The notes beneath the pieces were generated by a model, which saw only the letters and a program-made list of their open reading frames with translations, was not told the origin of the DNA and searched no databases. Shown piece by piece: positions 34,701-46,933 of a DNA stretch of 64,000 nt (the first letter of the stretch is position 1; each line of letters begins with the position of its first letter). The stretch comes from Histoplasma ohiense. Lineage: Eukaryota; Ascomycota; Eurotiomycetes; Onygenales; Ajellomycetaceae. Where the stretch lies: NCBI GenBank assembly GCA_017607445.1, contig JAEVHH010000004.1:1984001-2048000 (forward strand), written 5' to 3'. Position numbers and translations under genes: made by a program.

Positions 34701-36435
34701 TGGTTCAGAGTGTATGTATTTATTCAGTGAAATTCTCTGCAATTTTGAAACACACAGAATTGAGATAGATTGTTGTTCAATAAATGAAGATCAGCACAGA
34801 ATTCACTGTATATTGAGAGCTTCAGATACTCTATACTTCAGTTATGCAACTGAAAGTTCAAGTTCTTGAACAATATGTTGATCTTGACAGCATCATCTCA
34901 GTCTTGCTCATCTGCTTCTAGAAGCTTGTGATTGCATTCAGAAAGATAAGTTGCCAACACAACATTCATCTAATGAGTCTAATTTAGCCAGTTCAATGTC
35001 TTGGCTTGAAGTGTAGAATTGAGAAAGAGAAAGTCAAGTTGTCAGAAGACTAGCTCTGATATACATTGATGATTCTGTCAATGACTCATTCAGAGTTGGA
35101 ATTTTGCTAATGCATCATCATTCAATCTGCTATGAATATACCATGTCTGATTGAATAGCGAGCCTATTGCTCATTCATCAATGTTCAATTTGACATTCAC
35201 TTTCAACTTCCACATGAGGTAGAGTGCTAGGTCTTTCTCATATTTGTTGAGGATTGAAAGCTTCTCTCTTGAAGGCTTTTCATGAGATGTGGGTGTAGAA
35301 GAAATAGTGAATGTGAAAGTGCTTATTTTAGCAAATCATTGTTGCAATTCAGTCATCTGTAGCATCTGCTGCTGAAGAATGCTTTGTAGATCTAAGTTAT
35401 TGTCCATCATATTCAGATATAATGGATGTTTGTAGAATTGTTTGTAGTTCATTTTGATGTCTAAGAACATGTAATAATAATATAAAAAAAAGAAAAGAAA
35501 TACTTGTAGACACTCAGTTCTCTTGCAGACACTATTCACAGTGTTGCAGTACTAAGCTTGATCAAATTTCTTTGTAAACACTATTCACAGTGTTATGATT
35601 TGTAGACACTCAGATCTTGTAGAACATGGTCAATTGTGTCTCAGATGCTTAGACACAACAGTCTATATAACTAACAATAGAGACATTCAGACTCATGAGA
35701 AATCTTTTGTAATGACTAGACACTCAGATCTGTAAACAATGCACTCAGATGTAAAAACTGATAACAATACACTTGAGTGTAAGAACTAATAATAAGACAC
35801 TTGAGTCTTAAATACAGAAGAATCAATTTGTAATGTAACAGATATACTTCAATTAATGATTTGATACTATTCTAATTACAGATTATGAATTGATTAAGAA
35901 AAGAAAGAGAAAAGAAATCAGAAGAAAAGATTGTATGAAAAAAGTTCTTATAGAGAAAAGTTTGAGATGAAAGAATATCAGAAGCTGCTCCACAGTGAAG
36001 TGCAGAGTGAAAGAACATTAAAGAGTATGTGTAAGAATTGTTAGAAGCTATACAAGCACAGAATGTGAAGTGAGGGAATCATTGAGAGCTACACAGAAGA
36101 ATTGTTAGAGACTATATAAGTGTGGAACACAGAGTGGAAGAATGTAAGAAGCTACACAGAAGAATTGTTAGAGACTACACAAACACAAAACACAGAGCAG
36201 AAGAATGTAAGAAGCTATGCAGAAGAATTATTAGAGACTATACAAGCACAGAGCACAAAGCAGAAGAATGTTAAGAGCTATACAGAAGAATTGTTAGAAA
36301 CTATATAAGCACAGAGCACAGAGTGGAAGAACATTGAGGGTTACATAAAATCACAACAGTCAGAAACAAGTGAGTGCAGAAGAGGAGTTGATTGTGTAAG
36401 TTAATTACTAACAGATGCTAATCTGTCACAATGTG

Positions 36436-36560
36436 ATTTCTCAGAGAGTCTCAGAGAAGTTCAGAATCTCTAAGTTGTATCTGTATAGAAGAAAGAATGA
36501 GCTTACATCTGTTGTAGTGAAATCTCAACTGTTAATTGCAATCTCAATGTGTGGCAGCAG
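36436..36560 (-). mobile_element. Gypsy-I copy B, short middle fragment
   Basis: Integrase sequence that continues copy B across the copy C insertion. It is bounded on the right by the LTR of copy D at 36561. Confidence 0.8.
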
Positions 36561-39418
36561 TGTGATGGATTAGCATTTATTAGTAATTAACTTACACAAT
36601 CAACTCCTCTTTTGCATCTGCTCATTTCTGACTGTTGTGACCTTATATAACTCTCAATGTTCTTTCACTTCATGCTCTGTGCTTGTGTAGTTTCTAACAA
36701 TTCTTCTGTATAACTCTTAACATTCTTTCACTCTATACTCTGCACTCATATAGTCTCTAATAATTCTTCTGTATAGCTTCTAATATTCTTCTGCTCTGTG
36801 TTTCATACTCACACAGTCTCTAACAATTCTTTCATATAGCTCTCAATGATTTTTCTGCTTCATACTCTGCATTTGTGTAGTTTCTAACAATTCTTACATA
36901 TATTTCTTAAATATTCTTTCACTTCACACTTTACTGTGAAGTGGCTTCTGATATTCTTTCACTCTGAACTTTTCTCTATAAGAATCTTCTTTATACAATC
37001 TTTTCTTCTGATTTCTTTTCTCTTTCTTTTCTTAATCAATTCATAATTTGTATTAGAATAGTGTTAGATCATTAATTGAAGTATACTCATTACATTATGA
37101 ATTGATTCTTCTGTGTTTAAGATCTGAGTGTTTTGTTATTAGTTCTTACACTCAAATATGTTGTTATCAGTTCTTACATTTGAGTGCATCATTTATAGAT
37201 CTGAGTATCTAGTTGTTACAAGAGATCTCTTGTGAGTCTGAGTGTTCTTATTATTAATTATATAGACTGTTATATCTAAATGTCTGAAATACAATCAACT
37301 GTGTTCTACAAGGTCTGAGTGTCTACAAACTGTAATACTGTGAATAGTGTTCACAAAGAAGCTTGATCAAGCTTAGTACTGCAACACTGTGAATAGTATC
37401 TGTAAGAGAATCAAATATCTACAAGTATTTCTTTTCTTTTATTATTATTACATATTTTTAGATATTGAAATGAACTACAAACAATTCTATGAACATTCAC
37501 TGCATTCAAACACAGTGGACAATAACTTAGATCTACAAAGCATTCTTCAGCAGCAGACACTATAGATGACTGAATTGTAATAATGATTTACTGAGATGAG
37601 CACTTCTGCATTCATCATTTCTTCTACACTCATGTCTCACAAAAAGCTCTCAAAAGAGAAGCTTTCAATTCACAATAAATACAAGAAAGATCTAGTGCTC
37701 TATCTCATGTGAAAGTCAAAAGTGAATGCCAAATTGAACATCAACAGATGAGCAATAGACTCACTATTCAATCAAGTGTGATAGCCCCGGTGGCCGAATG
37801 GGTAATGCGGCCACCAGGTAGCGCCTTGGCGTGGGGACCCAGGGTGCGTGGGTTTGAAACCCACAGGGGACAACATTACATCCGGAGCCAACTTCTCAGC
37901 TCCTAAAATAATGGGATGTGAACTTGCCAAGTAGGTACCTTTGAGTGGACCTACTACCTGATTTAGCTTATTGTTTCTGGGCTGGAAATCTGTATTGCAT
38001 GTACCAATTCTGTCTTTCATTAATTTTCCTATGTTCTTGTTATTCTTGGTGCTGTTCAACACTAAGCATTCCTCCGGTATAACCAACTCTTGCCTGTATT
38101 TAACATCACACAAGGACTCGTCATAAGCGCTGCTTGCATACGAGTATAACGGAAGAATAATAATAATAATAATAATCAAGTGTGATATATTCATAGCAGA
38201 TTGAATGGTGATGTATTAGTGAAATTTCAATTCTGAATAAGTCATTGTCAGAATGATTAGCATACATCAGAGCTAGTCTTTCAACAACTCAACTATCTCT
38301 TTCTCAATTCTACACTTCAAATCAAGATGTTAAACTGGCTTAATCAGACTTATCAGATAAATATCACATTAGCAACTTATCTTTCTGAATTCAATCACAA
38401 ACTTCTAGAAGCAGATGAGCAAGACTGGAATGATGTTATCAAAATCAATATATTGTTCAAAAACTTGAACTTTCAGTTATATAATTGAAGTGTAGAGTGT
38501 CTGAAGCTCTCAATATACAGTGAATTCTGTGCTGATCTTTGTCTGTTGAACAATGATCTATCTCAGTTCTGTGTACTTCAAAATTGTAGAGAATTTCATC
38601 AAACAAATGTGTATATCTCAAACCTCTCTGCAGTACTCTTCATCTCTGAATCAGAATCAATAAACTGAATCTCATATGTAAACACAAATCATCTGAGAGT
38701 TCTCAACATCTCAGAGAAGAACATCACTGATCAAATCATCAGAGAAGTCTGCATATACTGCAACAAATCAGAACACTTTGCAAATCAATATTCAAATGCA
38801 ATTGCTCTGAATAAACCTCTCACATATGTGAACACTGCATCACTCATGGACAGATAAGAACAGAGAAAAGATGAGCTTTCATTCTAAAATATAAACAAGA
38901 GCTTAAGAAGCAGAAAGCTAGCTGAAGATTCAAACAGAAGATGTAAACAAACACAATCATGATTTCTATCATTGTAAATAGTCTAGTCAATGTACAAGCA
39001 ATGATAGACAGTGGTTTTCTTCATTATACTCTTATAGACACTCAGCTGATTGAGAAGCATAAGCTTCAGCATATTCTCTTTCTCAAACTGTGTAAGCTCA
39101 GTGAATTTGATGATCTCACAGAATCAGCCTTCTACAACATGATAAGATTTAATATCAATGTAGAAGAATATAAGAAAAAGAATGTATATATATACAAAAT
39201 ACAAAATCTTGAGTATGATCTAATGCTTGATCTATCATGACTCACAGAATTTGAAACCTTGTTGAATGTATGCAACTGCTGTCTTATTTTCTCAGAAGAC
39301 AACTGTGTTTATAAGAAGAATGTCAATAGAATCACTGATCTCATTCAGATATCAGTGAAAGTGTACAAACTACTAATCTGTCAAGTGTATGAGAAGAAGA
39401 ACATTCAAGTATTCACTG
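36561..39418 (+). mobile_element. Ty3/Gypsy family I, copy D, 5' part
   Basis: 5' LTR 36561-37094 (534 bp), priming site TTATGAATTGATT, gag from ATG 37596 and protease with MIDSGFLHYTLID from about 39001. Gag is interrupted by a SINE. The gag zinc knuckle near 38750 reads CIYCNKSEHFANQY, with the last Cys changed to Tyr. Copy D is cut at 39418 by Gypsy family II (TSD CACTG) and resumes at 58375. Confidence 0.9.
37784..38173 (+). mobile_element. tRNA-derived SINE (390 bp) with 14-bp TSD
   Basis: Flanked by AATCAAGTGTGATA at 37770-37783 and 38174-38187. The 5' head resembles a class II tRNA: GCCCCGGTGGCCGAATGGG (A box region), a long variable arm, then a GTGGGTTTGAAACCCAC T-arm with B box near 37850. 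A GC-moderate unrelated body follows. The 3' end, GGAAGAATAATAATAATAA, is shared with the LINE tail at 29926. This suggests mobilisation by that LINE (inference). It is much less decayed than the Gypsy gag around it. Confidence 0.88.
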
Positions 39419-39689
39419 TGTAAGAGATGATTGTTGGTATAATTATGAGAGTAGTGTGAAGTATGCATGTAGAATGTTAAGAAGGTAGCAATCTCTATTA
39501 TTCAAAGCTAATTGCTGATTTTCTAATATCTATAAATATCAGTGAGCATTATATAGATGATCATCATGTGCTACAACTGTCTATGATACTGTGTGCTATA
39601 TTTCTTCTCATTAATTCTGATGTGTTCTGTGTTCTTCTATTGCTATATAGCTATTTTCTAATATAGATATCTTCATTGCATCTATTACA
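39419..39689 (-). repeat. 3' LTR of Gypsy family II copy 1 (271 bp)
   Basis: TGTAAGAGATG start and TCTATTACA end on plus. It is the same length and orientation as the partner LTR at 58099-58369. A purine-rich tract lies directly inside it on the minus strand (complement of 39690-39709), marking the 3' end of the internal region. Confidence 0.88.
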
Positions 39690-39911
39690 ATTATCTCTCT
39701 TCTTCAAAGACCTGATCTTCAGAGCTTCTTACTGCAATGTGTGAAGTTTGTAACATGTGCTGTGTGGTTAATATTGTATAGAGTTCACAGAATCAGACTG
39801 AATTAATTGTTGAGATTAATTTCAAAGTATTGCTGTCTTGAGAGAATGTTTTTTCATCTCTGATGTCAATGCAGTTCAATCATGATTTAGACACAACTTC
39901 TGAACCTCTTT

Positions 39912-42900
39912 TGTAACGGGCGTACTTCGATTAACGATTTGGTACTATCCTAATTACAGATTACGAATTGATTAAGGAAAGAAAGAGAAAAGAAATCAGA
40001 AGAAAAGGTCATACAAAGGGGGTTCTTATAGGGGAAAGTTCAGGGCGGAAGAATATCAGAAGCCGCTCCACAGTGGAGCGCGGAGTGGAAGAACATTAAG
40101 AGGTACATGTAAGAATCATTAGAAGCTACGCGAGCGCAGAGCACAGAGCGGAAGAACATTAAGAGCTATGTGGAAGAATTGTTAGAAACTACACAAGCAT
40201 GGAGCACAGAGTGGAAGAACATCGAGGGTTACACAAGGTCACAACAGCCAGAAACAAGCAGTTGCAGGAGGAGAGTTGGTTGTGTAAGTTAATTACTAAC
40301 AGATGCTAACCTGTCACATTATCCCCCCCTACCGGGGTGAGTGAGGACTTGTAGGTGTCGAGGGCGGCGGTGTCCTCCAAGGCAGACACAGGTTCCCAGA
40401 TCGGACGATCATATCCTACCCATTTGATGAGGTATTCACAGCAGCAGTGGTTGGTTCTATCATCAAGGATTGCTTTGATTTCCCACTCAAGTTCATTGTC
40501 TTCTCCTACAATGGCAGGTGGCTGCCAATCAGAGGTTCTCTGTGAGGGGAATGGATCCTCAGCTGCAGGTCGGAGCAGGTTCATATGAAAGACATCATGG
40601 ATGTCAGATGGAGTGTTGAGTCAATAATCATGTGTGCCTAGCACTTCCTTCACTGTATACTTGACATGATGGTAATCTAGCATATGTGAGGGGTGGTCTG
40701 TTCTTATGTTCTTGAGATTCAGTCAGACTTTGTCTTCTACATGATATCAAGTTGCAGAACTTCTTCTGATGTTCACTTGATCCTCATAATCTTGCTGAGC
40801 ACTGATCATTGAAGCTTCTGCTCATTCACAGACTTTCTTCAGCTTGCTCATGATGTTCTCTGCCATCTGTATGAGGCTGCGGGTGTACACAGTTTCTCAG
40901 AGAGTCTCAGAGAAGTTCAGAATCTCTAAGTTGTATTCATATAGAAGAAAGAATGAGCTTACATCTATCATAGTGGAATCTCAACTGTTAATCACAATCT
41001 CAGTGTGTGGCAGCAGATTGCTTCAGTTGTCTTGTATGTAATTGCAGAACTTACAGAGGATGTTCTTTACTGTTTGTATCATCCTCTCAGTAGCTTCATT
41101 GATCTCTGAGTGGTACACTGTTGATAACTTTCATTCAATTCTTAATAATTGGCATACATGGGCTCAGAGTGCACTGATGAATTGACTGCCTCTATCTGAC
41201 ACAATGAATGAAGACAGATCATGTATATAATAGAATGAGCTTCTGACAAAGACATCTGCAACTACTTCAGTGTCCATCTTGTCACAGAGCTGTAGTATTA
41301 CATCTTTGCTGAGTTGATTGACAATGACTAGAATGTTCATAGAACCTCCACTTTTGGGTAAGAAAATCACAAAATCAATAGCTATATTGCACCAAGTTCA
41401 GTTGGGGACAGATAGGAGCTTCAGCATTTCTTTTCAATGTTCACATCATGCCATCACTGAGCCACAGTGATCACAGTTGTGTACAAACCAGCATATGTCT
41501 TTTGACATATCTGATCAGTAGAATTCTCAGATGATGATGTTGTACATGATTTTGTGTTCTGAATGCTCAGTCATTGACAAGTCATGAATTTCTTGCATGA
41601 TTCATGTTCATAGAGATTCTGAATCGGGGACCCATCATCTATCTCAAAAGCATAAGCAGTTGTCATCATCAATCAAACATGCTGAGATATCTGTTCTTGA
41701 GTATACATCTGCAGAGAATTGAGATGCTCTGTTTTGTATGACTTCAACAGCTTGTTGTCAGAATTTATCTGCTTCTGCTGCTAGCTTCCATTGTTCTTCA
41801 AGTGAGGATTCTTGAGCTTGGAACTGGTTGACATGTACACAGAGTTTGTCTGATTGCATAGAACTTTCTATGATTGCAGAGTTGATTAATCAATGCTCTC
41901 AGTGTTTCCATCTGTTGTTCAAGTCATCAGATGGTATATCTTGTTCTCAGCAAGACAGAGCATCCACAAGAATGTTCTCTACTCCAGATCAATAATGAAT
42001 TGTGAATGAAAAATGGCTAAGAAACAATGACCAATGCATATGCCTTTCAGTGAGCTTACAAGTGATCATGAAGTACTCTAAGTTCTTATGATCAATAACA
42101 ATCTCAAACTTTTCAACACTCATAAGTTCAGACTCTCATTTTTTGAGACATTGTATGATTGCTAGAAGCTCCTTGTCATAGATCTCATAGTTGCATTCAG
42201 TGAATGACATCTTTTTCAAGATAAAGGCACAGAGTTGTAGAACATCTTCATTATCATATTGCATCAGTGTCTCATCTACTATATAATCTGAGGCATCTGT
42301 TTTGAGAATTGTATGCTTATTCAAATCAAATGATTGCAGTATTGAGGCACTTGTGAACATATGCTTCAGCTTTTTGAATACTGCATCCACTTCATCAGTC
42401 CATTGAAACACAGCATCTTTCCAGATCAGATCCATCAGTGATTGTATGATATTGAAGAAGTCTTTGATGAACCTTCAGTAGAAGTTGACAAATTCTAGAA
42501 AGCTTCTAATCTCTTTTACTGAGACTGATGCCTCTCAGTTGAGAATTGCTTCCACCTTCTTAGAATCCATGCATACACCTTTTTCAGCTTCGATGATGAA
42601 TTCTAGATAGATTGTAGACTTGGTCTCAAAGTCACATTTGTCAATGTCCATTTGTAGTTCAGCTTTTCATAGACAGTCAAGCACTTGTTGTATGTGCTTG
42701 CAGTGCTCAGTGAGTGATTCATCAGTGAAGATCAGAATATCATTCATGTACACTGAGGCAATTTCATCAAGCAGGTCTTGTAGGGCTCAGTTAATGTATT
42801 TCTGAAACATGCTTGGGGCGTTCACTAATTCAAAGGGGATCACTGTCCATTCATATAATCTGTAATGCATACGAAAAGTGGTTAGCCATTCATCACCTTC

Positions 42901-45763
42901 ATTAATCCTTATCTTATAGAAGGCTGCAGAGATGTCAAGCTTTGTAAACCATTTTGCTTTTCCTACTTGTTTGAGTGTTTCATTGATGAGTGAGAGAGGG
43001 TATCAGTCCTTTCATGTAATCTTGTTGAGTTCTTGATAGTCAATGCAGAATTGTAAGTCTTCTTCTGATTTCTTCACAAACAGTACAGATGCTGCAGCAG
43101 ATGAGTTGCTAACACAAATGAAGTCTTTGTCCAGTAGTCTGTTGAGTGTTTTTCATAGAACAAAAAGCTTGTCATGTGACATGCTGTAGAGAGAACCTCA
43201 GAGTGGTTGCAGGTTCTTACCATTCTTCTTAATAAGCTCAATTGTATGATCTATGCCAGGTTCTTGATGAGGAGGAAGCTTTTCAGCTTCTTTTTCATCG
43301 AACACATCTGCAAAGTCTTTGTATGATTTGGATAGTTCCTTGTGTGGTTTCTTGAGGTCTTTGAGTTCTAGCTTTTCTAATGCTTTTTTGATATCTGCCA
43401 TGCTAGCAGCGAACACTTGGATGTTCTTCTTCTCATGTGCTTGGTGGGTTAGTAGTTTGTACACTTCTGCTGATATCTGGGTGAGATCAGCAGTTCTATT
43501 GACATCCTTCTTGTAAACACAGTCACCTTCTGAGAAAATAAGACAGTGGTTGTGTGTGTCCAACAAGGTTCCAAATTCTGTGAGCCATGATAGACTGAGC
43601 ATTAGATTGTACTCAAGGTCTTGTATTTTGTATGTGTATATGTTTTTTTTCTTGTGTCCTTCTATGTCAACATTAAATCTTATCATGTTGTAGGAGGCGG
43701 ATCCTCTGGAGCTGTCAAATCCACTGAGCTTATGCAGTTTGAGAAAGAAGATATGCTGGAGCTTATGCTTCTTGATCAGCTGAGTGTCTATAAGAGTGTA
43801 GTGAAGAAAACCACTGTCTACCATTGCTCATACATTGACTAAGTTATTTACAATGACAGAAACTATGATTGCATCTGCTTGCATCTTCTGCTCAAATCTC
43901 CAGCTAGCTTTCTGCTTCTTGAGCTCTTGTCCATATTTTAGAGTAAGAGCTTGTCTTTTCCCTGTTCTTGCCTATCCACGGGCGACACAGTGTTTACATG
44001 TGTGGGGGGTTTACTCAAGACAATTGCATTCAGACATTGATTCATGAAGTGCTCTGACTTGTTGCAGCATATGCAGACTTCTCTGACAATTCAGTCAGCA
44101 GTGTCCTTCTCTGAGATGTTGAGGACCCTCAGATGACTTGCATTTATGTGTGGAACTCAGTTCATTGATTCTGATTTGAAGGCAGGGGGTGCTGCAGAGT
44201 GATTTGAAGTGTATGCATTTGTTCAGTGAAATCCTCTGTGATTTTGAAGTGTGTGGAACTGAGACAGATTGTTGTTCAACAGACAAAGATCAGCACAGAA
44301 TTCACTGTATGTTGAGAACTTTGAATACTCTATACTTCAGTTATGCAACTGGAAGTTCAAGTTCTTGAACAATATGTTGATCTTGACAGCATTGTCCCAG
44401 TCTTGCCCACCTGCTTCTAGGAGCTTGCAATCAAATTCAGAAAGATAAGTTGCCAACACAACATTCATCTGACAAGTTTGATTAAGCCAGTCTAACATCT
44501 TGACTTGAAGTGTAGAATTGAGGAAGAGGGAGTTGAGTTGTCAGAAGACTAGCTCTGATGTACACTGATGATTCTGACAATGACTCATTCAGAATTGGAA
44601 TTTTGCTAACACATTGTCATTCAATCTGCTATGAATATACCACACTTGATTGGATAGCAAGTCTATTGCTTGTCCATCGATGTCCAATTTGGCATTCACT
44701 TTTGACTTCCACACAAGATAGAGCACTAGATCTCTCTTGTATTTGTTGAGAATTGAGAGCTTCTCTCTTGGAGGCTTTTTGTGAGGCATGGGTGTAGAAG
44801 GAACAGTGAATGCAGAAGTGCTCATCTCAGCAAATCATCATTGCAATTCAGTCATCTGTAGCATCTGCTGCTGGAGGATGCTTCATAGATCTAAGTTATC
44901 ATCTGCTGTGTTCAGATGTGGTGGGTGTTCATAGAATTGCTTGTAGTTCATTTCAATATCTAAAAACATATAATAATAAAAAAAAAGAAAAGAAATACTT
45001 GTAGGCACTCAGTCCTCTCACAGACACTATTCACAGTGTTGCAGCACTAAGCTTGATCAAGCTTCTTTGTGAACACTATTCACAGTGTTACAGTTTGTAG
45101 GCACTCGGGCCTTGTAGAACACAGTCAATTGTGTTTTGAATGCTTAGACACAACAGTCTATATAACTAACAATAAGAGCACTCAGGCTCATGAGGAATCT
45201 CTTGTAACAACTAGACACTCAGGCCTGTAAACAATGCACTCGGGTGTAAGAACTGGTAACGACGCACTCAGGCATAAGAACTGGTAACAATGCACTCGGG
45301 TGTAAGAACTAATAACAAGGCACTCAGGCCTTAAATGCAGAAGAATCAATTTGTAATGTAATGGGTGTACTTCAATTAACAATTTGGTACTATCCTAATT
45401 ACAGATTACAAATTGATTAAGGAAAGAAAGAGAAAAGAAATCAGAAGAAAAGGTCGTACGAAGGGGGTTCTTATAGGGGAAAGTTTGGGGCGGAAGAATA
45501 TCAGAAGCCGCTCCACAGTGAAGTGCGGAGCGGAAGAACATTAAGGGGTATGTGTAAGAATCGTTAGAAGCTACACAAGCACAGAGCACGGAGCGGAAGA
45601 ACATTAAGAGCTACACAGAAGAATTGTTAGAAACTACACAAGCACAGAGCATGGAGCAGAAGAACATCGAGGGTTACACAAGGTCACAACAGCCAGAAAC
45701 AAGCGGTTGCAGAAGGGGAGTTGGTTGCGTAAGTTAATTACTAACAGATGCTAACCCGTCACA
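39912..45763 (-). mobile_element. Ty3/Gypsy family I, copy E (complete, 407-bp LTRs)
   Basis: LTRs 39912-40318 and 45357-45763, both 407 bp. TSD TCTTT at 39907-39911 and 45764-45768. In element order: leader with hairpins, gag from 44825, GGGAAAA heptamer (43962-43956), protease from about 43824 (MVDSGFLHYTLID), reverse transcriptase with YMND near 42745, RNase H, integrase, and chromodomain ending at 40306. It has many TGA stops and is of intermediate decay between C and F. Confidence 0.93.
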
Positions 45764-46443
45764 TCTTTTCTTTGACTTTTACATCAAAAAGTTGTACTCT
45801 AACAAAATCATCACCACCATCATCATCAATGATTTTTTATTTAAAAAGAATACATCAATTTATCAAACAAAGTATGCTGTATCTTTCTATGTGATTTTTA
45901 TTGTGAAATTTGAAGTTTTGATTGTGTGGCTGTGTTTTCCATTTTGGGTTGAGTTTTGTGTTGTTGCAATTTCTTTGATCAACATTGCAATATTGATTTC
46001 AATCTTCAATATCTGTTTTTCTTTCTTATTGCTTTTGCTTTTTCTTCTCCTTTGAATAAGATCTTGATACTAATTAAAGTTATGATAGAATATCAGAACC
46101 AGCTGTTTCTGTTGCTGATTTGAAGTCTATGAAGAATGATATACTGTCTGCTATTGAGAGCATTTGCTTGAGTTGTTTGGAGAGGTTGCAGAATCCTTCA
46201 GTATACTCTTACTTTGTGAATGATGAATGAATATACTGTTATGTCTATTATATATCAAATAGAAGTTGTGCTGCTGTAAGTTTTCTTAAACTGAGATTGT
46301 TAAGAGTGTTAATGAGTTATAGATGTCTGAGTGCTTTCATGAAACTGATCAATCTTTGATTGATGAATTTCATAAGATGCTGTTCTCTGATGAAGTTCTG
46401 AATGAGAGATTTGTCATGTATCAAACTGCTGTTGTGAGATTTG

Positions 46444-46914
46444 TGTAACGGGCGTACTTCGATTAACGATTTGGTACTATCCTAATTACAGATTACGAAT
46501 TGATTAAGGAAAGAAAGAGAAAAGAAATCAGAAGAAAAGGTCGTACGAAGGGGGTTCTTATAGGGGAAAGTTCAGGGCGGAAGAATATCAGAAGCCGCTC
46601 CACAGTGGAGCGCGGAGCGGAAGAACATTAAGGGGTACACGTAAGAATCATTAGAAGCTACGCGAGCGCGGAACATGGGGCGGGGGAATCATTGAGGGCT
46701 ACGCGGAAGAATCGTTAGAGACTACGCGAGCGCGGAACACAGAGCGGGAGAATGTAAGGAGCTACGCGGAAGAATCGTTAGAAACTACGCGAGCGCGGAG
46801 CACGGAGCAGAAGAACATCGAGGGTTACGCGAGGTCACAACAGCCAGGAATGAGCGGGTGCAGGAGGGGAGTTGGTTGCGTAAGTTGATTACTAACAGGT
46901 GCTAACCTGTCACA
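46444..46914 (-). repeat. 3' LTR of copy F (471 bp)
   Basis: TGTAACGGG start and CTGTCACA end on plus. Inverted termini are TGTAACGGG and its decayed complement. U3 units of 63-64 bp lie at about 46640-46810. Confidence 0.93.
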
Positions 46915-46933
46915 TTATCCCCCCCTACCAGGG
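46915..46933 (-). promoter_or_regulatory. Polypurine tract of copy F
   Basis: On the minus strand GGTAGGGGGGATAA abuts the 3' LTR start TGTGACAGG. This is the expected plus-strand DNA primer. Confidence 0.85.

Larger units (their letters stand above)
28366..36430 (-). mobile_element. Ty3/Gypsy family I, copy C (complete, 597-bp LTRs)
   Basis: Both LTRs are 597 bp (28366-28962 and 35834-36430), flanked by ATGTG at 28361-28365 and 36431-36435. In element order: priming site AATCAATTTGTAA (complement, 35821-35833), gag from near 35310, protease near 34385, reverse transcriptase with YMND near 33250, RNase H, integrase and chromodomain (about 29450-28970). A LINE-derived chimera (29926-31768) sits in the integrase region. 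It is heavily decayed, more so than E and F. Confidence 0.92.

Noticed and set aside
36120..36308. 62-residue frame with a 21-residue repeat
   Set aside because: This is the 63-bp U3 repeat of the copy C LTR read in frame; useful as evidence of the unit length but not a gene.
37772..38194. 140-residue minus-strand frame
   Set aside because: It covers the SINE antisense and includes the TSD and TAA tail, so it is not a protein gene.
39419..39689. Solo LTR of Gypsy family II
   Set aside because: It looked solitary at first, but the partner LTR at 58099-58369 and the shared CACTG duplication show it is one end of a complete, interrupted element.
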